Positions 12,630-22,218 are shown, numbered from the stretch's first letter. The stretch: 22,480 bases of DNA from Gammaproteobacteria bacterium (GCA_013372965.1 JABXIR010000174.1:1-22480), one strand, 5' to 3'. Notes: generated by a model from the letters alone, not told the origin. Numbers and translations are program-made.

Positions 12630-14747
12630 ATGGCAAAACAGAAGAGCACATCCGCTATCGGAAAATGGATAGCATTGGTCTCGTTCTTGCTCGTGTTGGT
12701 ATTGGTTGCTGTCGGCTTCGGTGTCGTTCAGCTAGCCCAATTCACCACGCAGGATCAGCAGGCGAGACAGACACTTGCAGAATTGCGGGCCGACTCGCTG
12801 GCGATCGTTGCAAACTCACAGGACGCGATGCTTGGTCAGTCCGAAGCGTTTCTTAGCTTAGCTCAGGCATCGTCGAGTTTAAGTCAGAACGCGCAGTCTC
12901 TGAATAGCTCACTATTGGCGTCGCAGGGCGTTACGATTGATGCCTCCAAGCTATCGTTGATGATGACGCACTCGTCTCAGATTTCCGATGCGGCGAACCT
13001 TCTCGATGCTAACCAAGAAACCATTTTGTTCCTGCACCAAATCGCTCGTCAGTTAAACGAAACGATTCCGGTGATGCAGCAAGAGTATTCGGCGGTTGTA
13101 GAGGAACTCCTCGATACGGGAGCCGACGCCCAGCAGGTTGCTCTCGCTCAAGCGCAGTCTTGGAGAGCCGAGCGTATTGTTCGAAACGTTGAAAAGATGC
13201 TTGCGGGTTCAGCCGACGCGAACGAAGCGGCAGATCAGTTCAACTATGACGCGAGCTTGTTCGGTCAAATTCTCTTGGGGCAGCTTGAAGGTTCGGTGGC
13301 GATGGGCATTGCACCAGTTGAAGACGAGTTTGCACGTGAGTCGCTTGAGGCGGTTCTTGATGCATTCGCCTTCGTAGAAGGTTCCGTCGATGATATTTTC
13401 TCGGCTACGCCAATTCTTCTTGAATCTCGTGACGCAGAGTTAATGGTTCTCGAAGTGTCACCTATGTTTCAGTCTGACTTAGACGCAATCTCAACCGAAA
13501 TTGAAGAGCTCAAAGAGTCTCGCCCAGTTAACCAACAGGTCGTAACCATTGGTGCAGGTGTTGCCGTTGTCTTAATGCTTTTGATTGCATTCCTCTTTAA
13601 CCGCCGAAGCGCAGCTCGAACCAATGCGGTGCAAGAAGAAAACACCAAGAACCAAAACGCGATTCTGCGTCTTCTTGACGAGCTGCAAGATCTTGCAGAA
13701 GGTGATTTGACGACTTCTGCAACGGTATCGGAAGACTTCACTGGAACGATTGCCGATATGATCAACTTCACCATTGATGAGCTTCGTCAATTGGTATCGC
13801 GAATCAACGAAACGGCTGCCCGAGTTAACGAAGCAGCACAGACAACGCGATCGTCAGCATTAAGTCTTGCCGACGCCTCGGATCACCAGGCTCAGGAGAT
13901 TGCTGGAGCATCTGCCGCAGTAAATGAAATGGCCGTGACCATTGACCAGGTATCTGCGAACGCGGCCGAATCGGCTGGCGTAGCAGAGCGATCGGTATCG
14001 ATCGCGGCGAACGGTGCGGAAATCGTACAGCAGACAATCTCTGGAATGGACAACATTCGTGAGCAGATTCAAGAGTCATCGAAGCGTATTAAGCGCCTTG
14101 GTGAATCGTCACAGGAAATTGGTGATATCGTATCGTTGATTAACGACATTGCCGACCAAACCAACATTCTTGCACTTAACGCGGCAATTCAGGCATCGAT
14201 GGCTGGTGAAGCTGGTCGAGGCTTCGCGGTTGTTGCGGATGAGGTTCAGCGACTAGCAGAGCGTTCAGCGAACGCAACCAAGCAGATTGAAACGCTCGTT
14301 AAGACGATTCAGAGCGACACCAACGAGGCGGTTGTCTCGATGGAGCAAACCACTGCGGAGGTTGTTAACGGTGCTGCTCTCGCAGAGCGCGCAGGTGTTG
14401 CACTGGAAGAGATTGAAACGGTATCGTCAAGCTTGGCTGAGTTGATTCAGAACATCTCGAACGCTGCACGACAGCAAGCGGCTTCTGCGGGTCACATCTC
14501 GACCACGATGAACGTGATTCAGGAGATTACGGTTCAAACGTCACAAGGTACATCGGATGCGGCAGACGCGATTGGACAGCTTGCGGAGATGGCGATCGAG
14601 CTTCAGGATTCAGTAGCGGGCTTCAAGCTTCCGGAAGAATCCAGCGACATCGATGACGAGGAAATGATCGAGAGCGATCTCGAGGCGCTTGACGACATCG
14701 CTTCTGATGACATCGTCGAGGAATCACGCACGCCAACTGCTTCCTAA
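12630..14747 (+). CDS. pilJ: PilJ, methyl-accepting chemotaxis receptor of the Pil-Chp system
   Basis: 705 aa. The first membrane segment is at about 12-34, then a periplasmic part of about 265 residues rich in Gln, Ser and Ala helices (the PilJ-type sensor arrangement), the second membrane segment at about 304-325 (VVTIGAGVAVVLMLLIAFLF), a HAMP linker to about 385, and a cytoplasmic coiled-coil signalling domain. The hairpin tip is at 507-546 (IADQTNILALNAAIQASMAG, then EAGRGFAVVADEVQRLAERS), intact for contacts with PilI, ChpC and ChpA. It senses pilus state or PilA and surface cues in P. aeruginosa. After FKLP, where related PilJ proteins end as I recall, a strongly acidic 37-residue tail (669-705) follows. 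There is no NWETF-type CheR tether at the C-terminus. AGGAG lies 7 nt before the ATG. Confidence 0.95.
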   Translation: MAKQKSTSAIGKWIALVSFLLVLVLVAVGFGVVQLAQFTTQDQQARQTLAELRADSLAIVANSQDAMLGQSEAFLSLAQASSSLSQNAQSLNSSLLASQGVTIDASKLSLMMTHSSQISDAANLLDANQETILFLHQIARQLNETIPVMQQEYSAVVEELLDTGADAQQVALAQAQSWRAERIVRNVEKMLAGSADANEAADQFNYDASLFGQILLGQLEGSVAMGIAPVEDEFARESLEAVLDAFAFVEGSVDDIFSATPILLESRDAELMVLEVSPMFQSDLDAISTEIEELKESRPVNQQVVTIGAGVAVVLMLLIAFLFNRRSAARTNAVQEENTKNQNAILRLLDELQDLAEGDLTTSATVSEDFTGTIADMINFTIDELRQLVSRINETAARVNEAAQTTRSSALSLADASDHQAQEIAGASAAVNEMAVTIDQVSANAAESAGVAERSVSIAANGAEIVQQTISGMDNIREQIQESSKRIKRLGESSQEIGDIVSLINDIADQTNILALNAAIQASMAGEAGRGFAVVADEVQRLAERSANATKQIETLVKTIQSDTNEAVVSMEQTTAEVVNGAALAERAGVALEEIETVSSSLAELIQNISNAARQQAASAGHISTTMNVIQEITVQTSQGTSDAADAIGQLAEMAIELQDSVAGFKLPEESSDIDDEEMIESDLEALDDIASDDIVEESRTPTAS

Positions 14748-14761
14748 TTGGACGATAACGT

Positions 14762-15574
14762 ATGTCAGTTTTGATCGATGCCGATCGTTGGGAAGAGCTA
14801 CTTGAACATCGCACAGGTGTATTTCTTGGTGCTCGATCCGGCCATGTCGCCAGTGCGGTTAAGCGCCGGATGGCCCAGCACGGTATCGACTCTGACGAAG
14901 CGTATTGGGAGCTGCTTCATGGCCCCGATGCCGGCCTCGAGTGGTCGATGCTGGTGGATGAGCTGGTCGTAAAGGACACGCGTTTCTTTCGTCACAGAGC
15001 CTCCTTTGAGTTTGTGCGTAGCCATATTTTGAAGCGACTCGCTGCGAATAGTGCCATGAGAGACTACGCGATCTGGAGCCTGGGTTGCTCTACCGGAGAA
15101 GAGGCTTGGTCTTTGGCAATGGTGGCGAATGACTGCAGTAAAGATAGCGACGGCCAGATGAGGTATTCGGTTTTGGGTACCGACGTCAGTATTCGCGCAG
15201 TTAGCGAGTGCCGAAAAGGCGTTTATGGCGCACAACAGTTGGCTCAGATGACGCCTGATGAACGGACATTGTACTTCTCGCAAGTCGGTCGCCATCGTCG
15301 GGTGGTCGATGAACTGCGCTCTCGGGTCGCATTTAATGTGGGCAACGTGATCGAGCTGTCATCGGAAGGACTGAAATACGATCTTATTTTCTGCCAAAAC
15401 TTGTTGGTTTATTTCCGCAAATGGCGACGCCGGAGAGTACTCGACGCGATGGTTTCGAGACTCAAGCCTGAAGGGCTGCTGATCATTGGTCCCGGAGAAA
15501 TGACGAAGTGGAATCATCCACTACTCGAATATGTAGGGCAAGGCGAAGTCGCCGCCTACCAAAAAATTAAATAA
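14762..15574 (+). CDS. pilK: PilK, CheR-type receptor methyltransferase
   Basis: 270 aa (P. aeruginosa PilK about 291). It transfers methyl groups from SAM to glutamates of the receptor PilJ. The short N-terminal helical domain carries KDTRFFRH (71-78), the CheR motif that contacts SAM and substrate. The SAM loop is WSLGCSTGEEAWSLAM (105-120), the acidic residue is in LGTDVS (138-143), and DLIFCQNLLVYF (207-218) is the CheR core strand, with Gln where many CheR proteins have Arg. It starts 14 nt after pilJ without a good ribosome site. Two stop codons in a row (TAA TAA) end it, 15 nt before chpA counted from the first. Confidence 0.94.
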   Translation: MSVLIDADRWEELLEHRTGVFLGARSGHVASAVKRRMAQHGIDSDEAYWELLHGPDAGLEWSMLVDELVVKDTRFFRHRASFEFVRSHILKRLAANSAMRDYAIWSLGCSTGEEAWSLAMVANDCSKDSDGQMRYSVLGTDVSIRAVSECRKGVYGAQQLAQMTPDERTLYFSQVGRHRRVVDELRSRVAFNVGNVIELSSEGLKYDLIFCQNLLVYFRKWRRRRVLDAMVSRLKPEGLLIIGPGEMTKWNHPLLEYVGQGEVAAYQKIK

Positions 15575-15589
15575 TAAAGGTTACTTGCG

Positions 15590-18500
15590 ATGGTATCGAA
15601 CCGTAACTTTACAGCGCTAGATTGGATTGCCTCCGAGTTAGAAGACGTTGTTCATCAAGCGAGCGAATCGCTTTCTAAGTGGCTCGTAGCAACTGACGAT
15701 GAGGCTCAGTTACGCTTTTGTCTGGCGTACCTCCATCAGTCAGTAGGCTCGCTCCGAATGGTGCAGTGTTATGGCGTCGCATTACTTGCGGAAGAGTTAG
15801 AGCTATTATGCCAAGCGGTTATTGACGGAAAGGTGAACGATGTTTCGCGCGCGACTCAAGTACTGAGTCGCGGCTTAAAAGAGCTACCAGCCCTTGTTCG
15901 TCATGCGCTCGTTAGTAAGACTGACGACCCATTACCGTTGTTCGGTCTCTTGAACGATATACGCGCGGTGCGGGCACATAATTTATATTCAGAGACGCCA
16001 GTATTCTTACCCGATTTGACACCGTTGAGTAAAGCGCGTGCGATTCACGTGACTCCCGCCATTGACGCTGCGAAGCTCGAAGGGGCACTCACCAAATTAC
16101 GTCAAATGTACCAATTTTCTGTTATGTCGTTGCATCGAGGGACAGACCTCGAAAAGGCCTCTAAGTATCTGGTCGAATCGACATCAAGGCTTAAACGCCT
16201 CACAACGGGTACGGCAGCCGCGCCTATTTGGATATTAGCGGCCGGCCTGGCGGAAGGCATTGAGTCAAAACAACTCGAAGCTAGTGACTCTTTGTTATTG
16301 ATCTTCCGCCAACTCGATCGCTACCTTAAGCTGCTCATCGAACATGGGGTGAGTGTGCTTGCCGAGCAAGTGCCGCAGGGGCTCGGCAAAAATCTTTTAT
16401 TCCAAGCGACACTTATTCGTCAGCCGAGCGCCGAATTTAAACAGTATTTAACGACGTTTTCACTCGATGACGCTATGCCGAAGGATCACGGCTCGAAAGT
16501 TGGTGATGTATGGCCAATTCTCTCTACCGTCGATCGCCGTCGAATCTTCGACGCGCTTGGTTATGAGCTCAACGAACTTCACGAGCTTCTGACCTCCGAA
16601 ACGGACGATACACTTCCTAAGCGCGCGTATCGAAGCCTAGTGGCTGGTCTTCGTCGTAATGCAGATGCGCTCGCGTTGCTTGGCGAGGCTTCGCTTGCGG
16701 CGACGCTTGAGTCGGTGCTTCGAACCATCGTCGGTGAAGGCAACTCAGCCGAACACTTTAGTGCCGCAGCCCATGAAATCGATATAGTGCTCAAGCAGTC
16801 AAAGGCGCTTGGCCAAGGTTCGACGGCCGCAGAGTGGGTGACCCGTGAATCGCGTGCTTACCAAGCAGTAGACGCCATTCTGACCGGTTTAGAGGCTACC
16901 AAGGATGCGCTCAATAATTTTGTCGCAAATAAGTCCGATGCGCAGCAGCTTGAAACGGTTAAAGAGGAACTCACCGGGGTCCGTGACGCGCTAACCCAGG
17001 CCGGTGAGACAAGCATGGCAAAGATGATTGGTGCCTGCAGTCGATACGTCAGCTCGAAGTTGCCGCGCGACGAAATTGATTGGAACGCGATCGACCATTT
17101 AGCGAATGTCCTCACCGCAATTGAATACGTGATCGAGAGTGTGAGCATTAAGGCGAGTGAGCGTGAGCGCTTACTCGAAAGAGCGACGAAAGACTTAGAG
17201 CAGCTCGGATACCGATTGAGTGCCCTTGAAAGCTTGGATTCTGAGAGTGACGCCGAGACGAAGGTTGACTTTGAAATGGCAGAAGTCGAAGTCGAAGCCG
17301 TTTCCGCTGACGTACTAAAAGACGCTCCAAGTCATGTGGTGGACGAGGAAATCCTCGAGATATTTATCGAGGAGGTCGAGGAAGTATTACAAACCATCGA
17401 TACTCATTTCGAAGTGTGGCGAACTGACTACTCAAATCGAACCGCGTTGACCGAGTTCCGACGTGCGTTCCATACGCTGAAAGGCAGTGGTCGTATGGTG
17501 GGTGCTGAGGCGGTTGGCGAACTTGCCTGGGCCGTGGAAGACTATTTAAACCGTGTGTTGGACGGCAGCAGCGACGCCGATCATCGAACTGAGCAGCTCG
17601 TCTCCGAAGCCCGTGTTTGGGTGCCATCATTAATCGAGGCGTTTAGAACCTTAACGGCTGATCCTGATCGTGCGAGAACAGAAAAACTGATCGAACTTGC
17701 CGGCCTGTTGAAGTCAGGTGACACCGGAGCTTTCGATCAGGGTATTCAATCGGTTGAAAGTCAAACGCTCGAACAGCAACAAGCGGAAGCTGAAGAGCTC
17801 GAGGTTGATCAAGAGCTGATCGAGATTTTCGTCAGTGAAGCAGAGTCGCATCTAGACACGCTCGCTGAAAAAGTGCGCCAAGTGCGTGAAATCGAGCCGA
17901 TGACTTACGTTCCTGAGGAATCAACTCGACGAGCGTTGCATACCTTGAAAGGCTCGGCGTATATGTCCGAACTACCGGTGCTCGCCGAAATTGCGGCGCC
18001 CGTTGAGCGCTTGACAAAGGCGCTGATTGCCAATCAAGTCGCCGTTGATAGCGCCTACACCGATCTACTCGCCGGTGTTGTCTCAACGTTAAAGGCACTG
18101 ATACCCAAAGTCGTGAATGGCGAGGATGTTAGCGAGTTAGTCGACCAAGACGCGTTATTTGCTTCGATCGAAGCATTACACGAGCGTTGGATCGAGCCGA
18201 TCGTGGGTGGTGAAAAGAGTCAATTCCACAGTAGTAATCCTCAATTTATCGAACTGATGTCATCACCCGATATTGATGCGTTGTTCGACGTTGACGAGGT
18301 CCTTACTAATTGGAGTTCAACGCAAAACGCTTCAAGCTTAGATCCGCTTAAGCAAAGCCTCGGTGCTTTGTATGAACTAAGCCTCACCACGGACGAAGCG
18401 GATCTTTCCGCGTTCATTGCCTTAGTGATCGACTTTGTATCGAGCGACACGCTCGAGCTGAACGAATCGACCATTGATCTCGTGCGTGACTCTGTCGATG

Positions 18501-21346
18501 GTTTAGTCGATCGAATTAATCAGTTGGTTGCTAGCCAAAAAATGTCGTCCGTTGCAGAGCTTAAAAGCCGCGTCGAGCAGCACATGGAGCCACTCGAAGA
18601 ATCCAGGGCGATGGCTAACAATGTCGTGGCGTTTGAACCGAGAGCGGAAGATGCAGTCAATCAAACTGAGCCAGCAGAAAGTAACACGGTTGAGATTTCT
18701 GACGAAGAACCGCAAGTCGACGAGCCAGACCTCGTCGGTACGGTGGATGATGAAGAAGACCATCCTAGCGACGATGATGCTTCACCGTCCGATACAGCGG
18801 TAGACCTCGCCGAAGACACTGATTCTGAGGAAATTGTTTTCGAGGCCGATGACACCGAGTCTGAACATTATTCGGCATTTGAAGTCGAGATTGCGGCGGA
18901 TACCGAGGTTGGTTCTAATCTACTCGATCGCTTCCTTCACGCGGCCGAGGACGTCGAGAACGATGTTGACGAAGATATTCTGATGTTGTTCGTCGAAGAG
19001 GCCGAGGAATTACTAGTGGTTCTCGATGCGTCAATGGATGCTTGGCGGCTCGATACTGCGTCCGTTGGTCCAAACGAGGATCTTCAGCGCTACTTACATA
19101 CCTACAAAGGTTCTGCACGTATGGCGGGCCTTAATACCGCCGGCGCTTGGGCGCACGAACTGGAATCTTGGTTAATTCTGAATTTTAAAAAATCGGTATC
19201 GAGTAACGCGGTTGGCTTGGCGATGCATGCGGTCGACTTGCTGCGTGAGGCGGTTGAACGTAGCCGCGCGTGGCTGTCGCAGAAAGATTTTGATTTGGCC
19301 GAAGATCTCAAAGCGCACGTTGCTAAACACGTAAGCAGCTCGGGTCCAGAAGAACACATTGAGGCGCCCGCGTCAGAGGGTGATCACGAGGCTAAGCGCA
19401 TAGTGCAGTCGAATGAAGTGATCGAAGCACAGCAACGAGCGGAGTCGGCAAAAGCAAAATTTGTCGAGTCACCCACGCCAAACTTCGAGCACAAAGCGCC
19501 TCAGGAAGTGGTTCGCGTCAATGCCGAATTGCTTGACCAGCTGGTGAACCTTGCTGGCGAGACGAGTATTGCTCGCTCCCGAGTTGAGCAGCAAGTAGTC
19601 GATTTCTCTTTCACGATCAATGAGATGGAGTCGACGTTAGGACGTCTGCGTGATCAGATTCGCCGTCTCGACCTAGAAACCGAAGCGCAGATCAGTCATC
19701 GACAAGAGCAGCTCAATATCTCGAAGACTCAAGAAGGCTTCGACCCACTCGAAATGGACCGCTACACGACGCTCCAGCAGTTGTCTCGATCGCTCGCAGA
19801 ATCGACGTCTGACCTTCTAGATTTAAAAGCCACTTTGTCGGATAAGACAAAGGATACCGAGACGTTACTGCTTCAACAGGGGCGGATTAACACCGATCTT
19901 CAAGAAGGCTTGATGCGCAGCCGAATGGTGATGTTCTCGCGACTAGTGCCTAGACTACGTCGAGTAGTTCGTCAGGTGTCACAGGAACTCGGCAAGAAAG
20001 TGAATTTGGAGCTGGGTAATGTCGAGGGCGAACTGGATCGAAACATGCTCGATAAAATGGTTGCCCCACTTGAGCACATGCTCCGAAATGCGGTCGATCA
20101 CGGCCTCGAATCGAGTGAAGAGCGCGTTGCATTGGGCAAGCCTGAAGCAGGCACCATTCGATTATTTGTGGCACGAGAGGGCGCACAGGTCGTTATTGGT
20201 CTTAGTGACGACGGCGGCGGTATCGACGTCGATCGTGTCCGACAAAAAGCGATTGATGCGGGATTACTCGCCGCTACGACGGAACTCACCGACCAGGAAG
20301 TGTTTCAGTTTATTTTCCGAGCTGGCTTCTCGACGCGCGACAGCGTGTCACAGATTTCGGGCCGTGGTGTTGGCTTAGACGTTGTCGCGCAGGAAGTCCG
20401 TCAGCTGGGTGGGCAAATCGAAGTACATTCGGGCAAGGGCGAAGGCTCACAGTTTATTGTTCGTCTGCCATTCACATTGTCCGTGAACCGAGCTCTGATG
20501 ATTGGTGTTGGAGACGATACTTACGCTCTACCGCTATCTTCCGTGGAGGGTATCGCCCGTATCAGTGTGAAGGAGCTCGAGGTACTGTATCGTAACCCCG
20601 AAGCCATGCTGACGTTGGGCGACCACTCATACGAGGTGCGTTACCTCGGTGAGTCGATGGGAATTGCGGGCAAGCCAAGATTAATCGACGATGGCACACC
20701 GATTCCGCTGGTGCTCGTCAAAACGGACGAACACTTTTACGCCATGCATGTGGATCAATTGTTCGGATCGCGTGAAATTGTTGTGAAAGCACTCGGACCG
20801 CAATTTGCGTCGACGCCAGGTCTCAGTGGCGCGACGATCTTAGGGGATGGTAGCGTGGTTGTGATTCTCGATCTGGTTGCAATGCTCCGAGAGTCACGCG
20901 CGCTGGGTTACGAGCAGCAGGCACTTGAAGTCATCAGCGATACCTCCACCGCGCGCGACAAGCCTTTGGTCATGGTAACCGACGATTCGGTAACGGTTCG
21001 TAAGGTGACCAGTCGACTGTTAAACCGTGAAGGTTATGATGTCATTACGGCGAAAGATGGTCTTGATGCCGTACGTCAGCTCCAGGACGTTGTGCCTGAT
21101 GTGATGCTACTCGATATTGAAATGCCCAACATGGACGGCTTTGAGGTGGCGCAGCACGTTAAGAACTCTGTCCGTCTTAAGCATGTACCGATTATCATGA
21201 TTACGTCTAGGACCGGACAAAAGCACCGTGAGCGCGCCAAGGGTATCGGCGTCGAGCATTACATGGGTAAACCTTACCAAGAAGATGCACTGCTCGAGAA
21301 GATTGAAGAATTTACTCTAAAGCATGCGGATTCCAAACAGACGTAG
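15590..21346 (+). CDS. chpA: ChpA (PilL-type), hybrid CheA histidine kinase
   Basis: 1918 aa, clearly shorter than P. aeruginosa ChpA (about 2470). Residues 1-600 are FimL-like and degenerate phosphotransfer helices (first one around YLHQSVGSLRM, His49). Three intact Hpt domains follow: His628 (HTLKGSGRMVGA), His784 (HTLKGSAYMS) and His1170 (HTYKGSARMAG). A degenerate Hpt-like repeat near 921 has no His. A very acidic linker lies at about 1020-1130. Then come the CheA dimerisation region (from about 1307, VNAELLDQLVNLAGE), ATPase (HMLRNAVDHGLE near 1500, DDGGGID near 1540, GRGVGLDVV near 1591), a CheW domain (about 1625-1775) and a receiver (about 1790-1912) with phosphoacceptor Asp1842. It should phosphorylate PilG and PilH. 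The ribosome site (AAGG) is weak and the gene lies 15 nt after pilK. Confidence 0.96.
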   Translation: MVSNRNFTALDWIASELEDVVHQASESLSKWLVATDDEAQLRFCLAYLHQSVGSLRMVQCYGVALLAEELELLCQAVIDGKVNDVSRATQVLSRGLKELPALVRHALVSKTDDPLPLFGLLNDIRAVRAHNLYSETPVFLPDLTPLSKARAIHVTPAIDAAKLEGALTKLRQMYQFSVMSLHRGTDLEKASKYLVESTSRLKRLTTGTAAAPIWILAAGLAEGIESKQLEASDSLLLIFRQLDRYLKLLIEHGVSVLAEQVPQGLGKNLLFQATLIRQPSAEFKQYLTTFSLDDAMPKDHGSKVGDVWPILSTVDRRRIFDALGYELNELHELLTSETDDTLPKRAYRSLVAGLRRNADALALLGEASLAATLESVLRTIVGEGNSAEHFSAAAHEIDIVLKQSKALGQGSTAAEWVTRESRAYQAVDAILTGLEATKDALNNFVANKSDAQQLETVKEELTGVRDALTQAGETSMAKMIGACSRYVSSKLPRDEIDWNAIDHLANVLTAIEYVIESVSIKASERERLLERATKDLEQLGYRLSALESLDSESDAETKVDFEMAEVEVEAVSADVLKDAPSHVVDEEILEIFIEEVEEVLQTIDTHFEVWRTDYSNRTALTEFRRAFHTLKGSGRMVGAEAVGELAWAVEDYLNRVLDGSSDADHRTEQLVSEARVWVPSLIEAFRTLTADPDRARTEKLIELAGLLKSGDTGAFDQGIQSVESQTLEQQQAEAEELEVDQELIEIFVSEAESHLDTLAEKVRQVREIEPMTYVPEESTRRALHTLKGSAYMSELPVLAEIAAPVERLTKALIANQVAVDSAYTDLLAGVVSTLKALIPKVVNGEDVSELVDQDALFASIEALHERWIEPIVGGEKSQFHSSNPQFIELMSSPDIDALFDVDEVLTNWSSTQNASSLDPLKQSLGALYELSLTTDEADLSAFIALVIDFVSSDTLELNESTIDLVRDSVDGLVDRINQLVASQKMSSVAELKSRVEQHMEPLEESRAMANNVVAFEPRAEDAVNQTEPAESNTVEISDEEPQVDEPDLVGTVDDEEDHPSDDDASPSDTAVDLAEDTDSEEIVFEADDTESEHYSAFEVEIAADTEVGSNLLDRFLHAAEDVENDVDEDILMLFVEEAEELLVVLDASMDAWRLDTASVGPNEDLQRYLHTYKGSARMAGLNTAGAWAHELESWLILNFKKSVSSNAVGLAMHAVDLLREAVERSRAWLSQKDFDLAEDLKAHVAKHVSSSGPEEHIEAPASEGDHEAKRIVQSNEVIEAQQRAESAKAKFVESPTPNFEHKAPQEVVRVNAELLDQLVNLAGETSIARSRVEQQVVDFSFTINEMESTLGRLRDQIRRLDLETEAQISHRQEQLNISKTQEGFDPLEMDRYTTLQQLSRSLAESTSDLLDLKATLSDKTKDTETLLLQQGRINTDLQEGLMRSRMVMFSRLVPRLRRVVRQVSQELGKKVNLELGNVEGELDRNMLDKMVAPLEHMLRNAVDHGLESSEERVALGKPEAGTIRLFVAREGAQVVIGLSDDGGGIDVDRVRQKAIDAGLLAATTELTDQEVFQFIFRAGFSTRDSVSQISGRGVGLDVVAQEVRQLGGQIEVHSGKGEGSQFIVRLPFTLSVNRALMIGVGDDTYALPLSSVEGIARISVKELEVLYRNPEAMLTLGDHSYEVRYLGESMGIAGKPRLIDDGTPIPLVLVKTDEHFYAMHVDQLFGSREIVVKALGPQFASTPGLSGATILGDGSVVVILDLVAMLRESRALGYEQQALEVISDTSTARDKPLVMVTDDSVTVRKVTSRLLNREGYDVITAKDGLDAVRQLQDVVPDVMLLDIEMPNMDGFEVAQHVKNSVRLKHVPIIMITSRTGQKHRERAKGIGVEHYMGKPYQEDALLEKIEEFTLKHADSKQT

Positions 21347-21354
21347 CCTGTTGA

Positions 21355-22218
21355 ATGCGTATCGGATTGTTGTCAATCAGTCGCGACGAGTTGCATAAAC
21401 AAAAGCTCATCTCAGATGCGTTAGGGTGCGAGGTTGTAACGGCTGCTGGCGAAAATGACTTAATTAGTCGACTCGATGATATTGATTTCGTTTGGGCGCA
21501 CGGTATTGAAGTCAGTTTGCCCGGGTTTGATAACGTTTTGGTGAGCGACGGAGATTTACCAGTGGCGACAAGCCCAGAGGGTAAAGCTTGGGCGAGGCGT
21601 CTCAGAAGCGCCCTGCTTACGTCTGGACTTGAAGCGACGTACGTCGTCTGTATTGCCTCCTCGACGGGTGGCGTTGGTATTGTAAAGCGAATTCTAAGTG
21701 AGCTAACGGTTCAGGAAGATACGGCAATTGTTGTCGTACAACATCAGGATCTAAAAGCTCAAGCTGTCATGATCGAGCAGTTCGCTCGAGGCAGTCAGTG
21801 GAATGTCCGGTCATCCGACGATGCGATCGGAATCGTCGGCGGTAGCTGCACTGTGATTACGGGAGAGATGTCGGTTAATTTTGGCGCGCAGGGAAAAATC
21901 GTCAAAAGCGACAGACGTTGGAGCGGCCGATTTTCCCCGTCTATCGATCACGTGGCGGGTAGCTTAGCTCAGCGCTGGGGTGAAGATACTCTCGTCGTAT
22001 ATCTTTCCGGTCTTGAGGGGGAAGGGCCTTCGTCAGCGCGGATCGCTGAGCGAGCCGGTGCCTCGGTGATGGTTCAGTCGATCGATAGCACCTCGACCCC
22101 CGGTATGGCGCAATCGGTATTGAGCGTTAACAAAGAGTTATGTGAAGTGAACCCAATATTCATGGCTGGCGAAATTAACCGCTGGCTTCTAAACAGGAGA
22201 AAGTCGTGTCTTTTTTAG
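21355..22218 (+). CDS. chpB: ChpB, CheB-like receptor methylesterase
   Basis: 287 aa. The C-terminal methylesterase domain begins near residue 96. The nucleophile motif is IASSTGG with Ser103 (GASTGG in CheB), and VVQHQD gives His130. SPSIDHV (194-200) matches the CheB RPSVD segment. At the third triad position CheB has GNDG with Asp286 (Salmonella), but here the text is SGLEGEG, placing Glu223 at that spot. Residues 1-95 do not form a normal receiver: no Asp pair, no phosphoacceptor Asp motif and no TKP loop. The protein should remove methyl groups from PilJ, if active. It starts 8 nt after chpA with no clear ribosome site, and its last 13 nt overlap chpC. The family assignment is secure; activity is uncertain. 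Confidence 0.88.
   Translation: MRIGLLSISRDELHKQKLISDALGCEVVTAAGENDLISRLDDIDFVWAHGIEVSLPGFDNVLVSDGDLPVATSPEGKAWARRLRSALLTSGLEATYVVCIASSTGGVGIVKRILSELTVQEDTAIVVVQHQDLKAQAVMIEQFARGSQWNVRSSDDAIGIVGGSCTVITGEMSVNFGAQGKIVKSDRRWSGRFSPSIDHVAGSLAQRWGEDTLVVYLSGLEGEGPSSARIAERAGASVMVQSIDSTSTPGMAQSVLSVNKELCEVNPIFMAGEINRWLLNRRKSCLF
22195..22200 (+). promoter_or_regulatory. Ribosome binding site that fixes the chpC start
   Basis: AGGAGA inside the end of chpB; its AGGAG core ends 6 nt before the GTG at 22206. It is one of the best ribosome sites in the window and supports the GTG start. Confidence 0.8.

Noticed and set aside
14798..15295. 165-codon minus-strand frame opposite pilK
   Set aside because: Antisense shadow of a secure CheR gene; no domain pattern or start signal.
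20019..20378. 119-codon frame inside the chpA ATPase region
   Set aside because: Alternative frame of the conserved kinase core; no features of a separate protein.
22206..22218. T6 run at the chpB-chpC overlap as a programmed frameshift that would fuse the two proteins
   Set aside because: The run is short, the 0-frame codons (CTT TTT) do not allow a standard -1 slip onto TCT TTT, and chpC has its own strong ribosome site.
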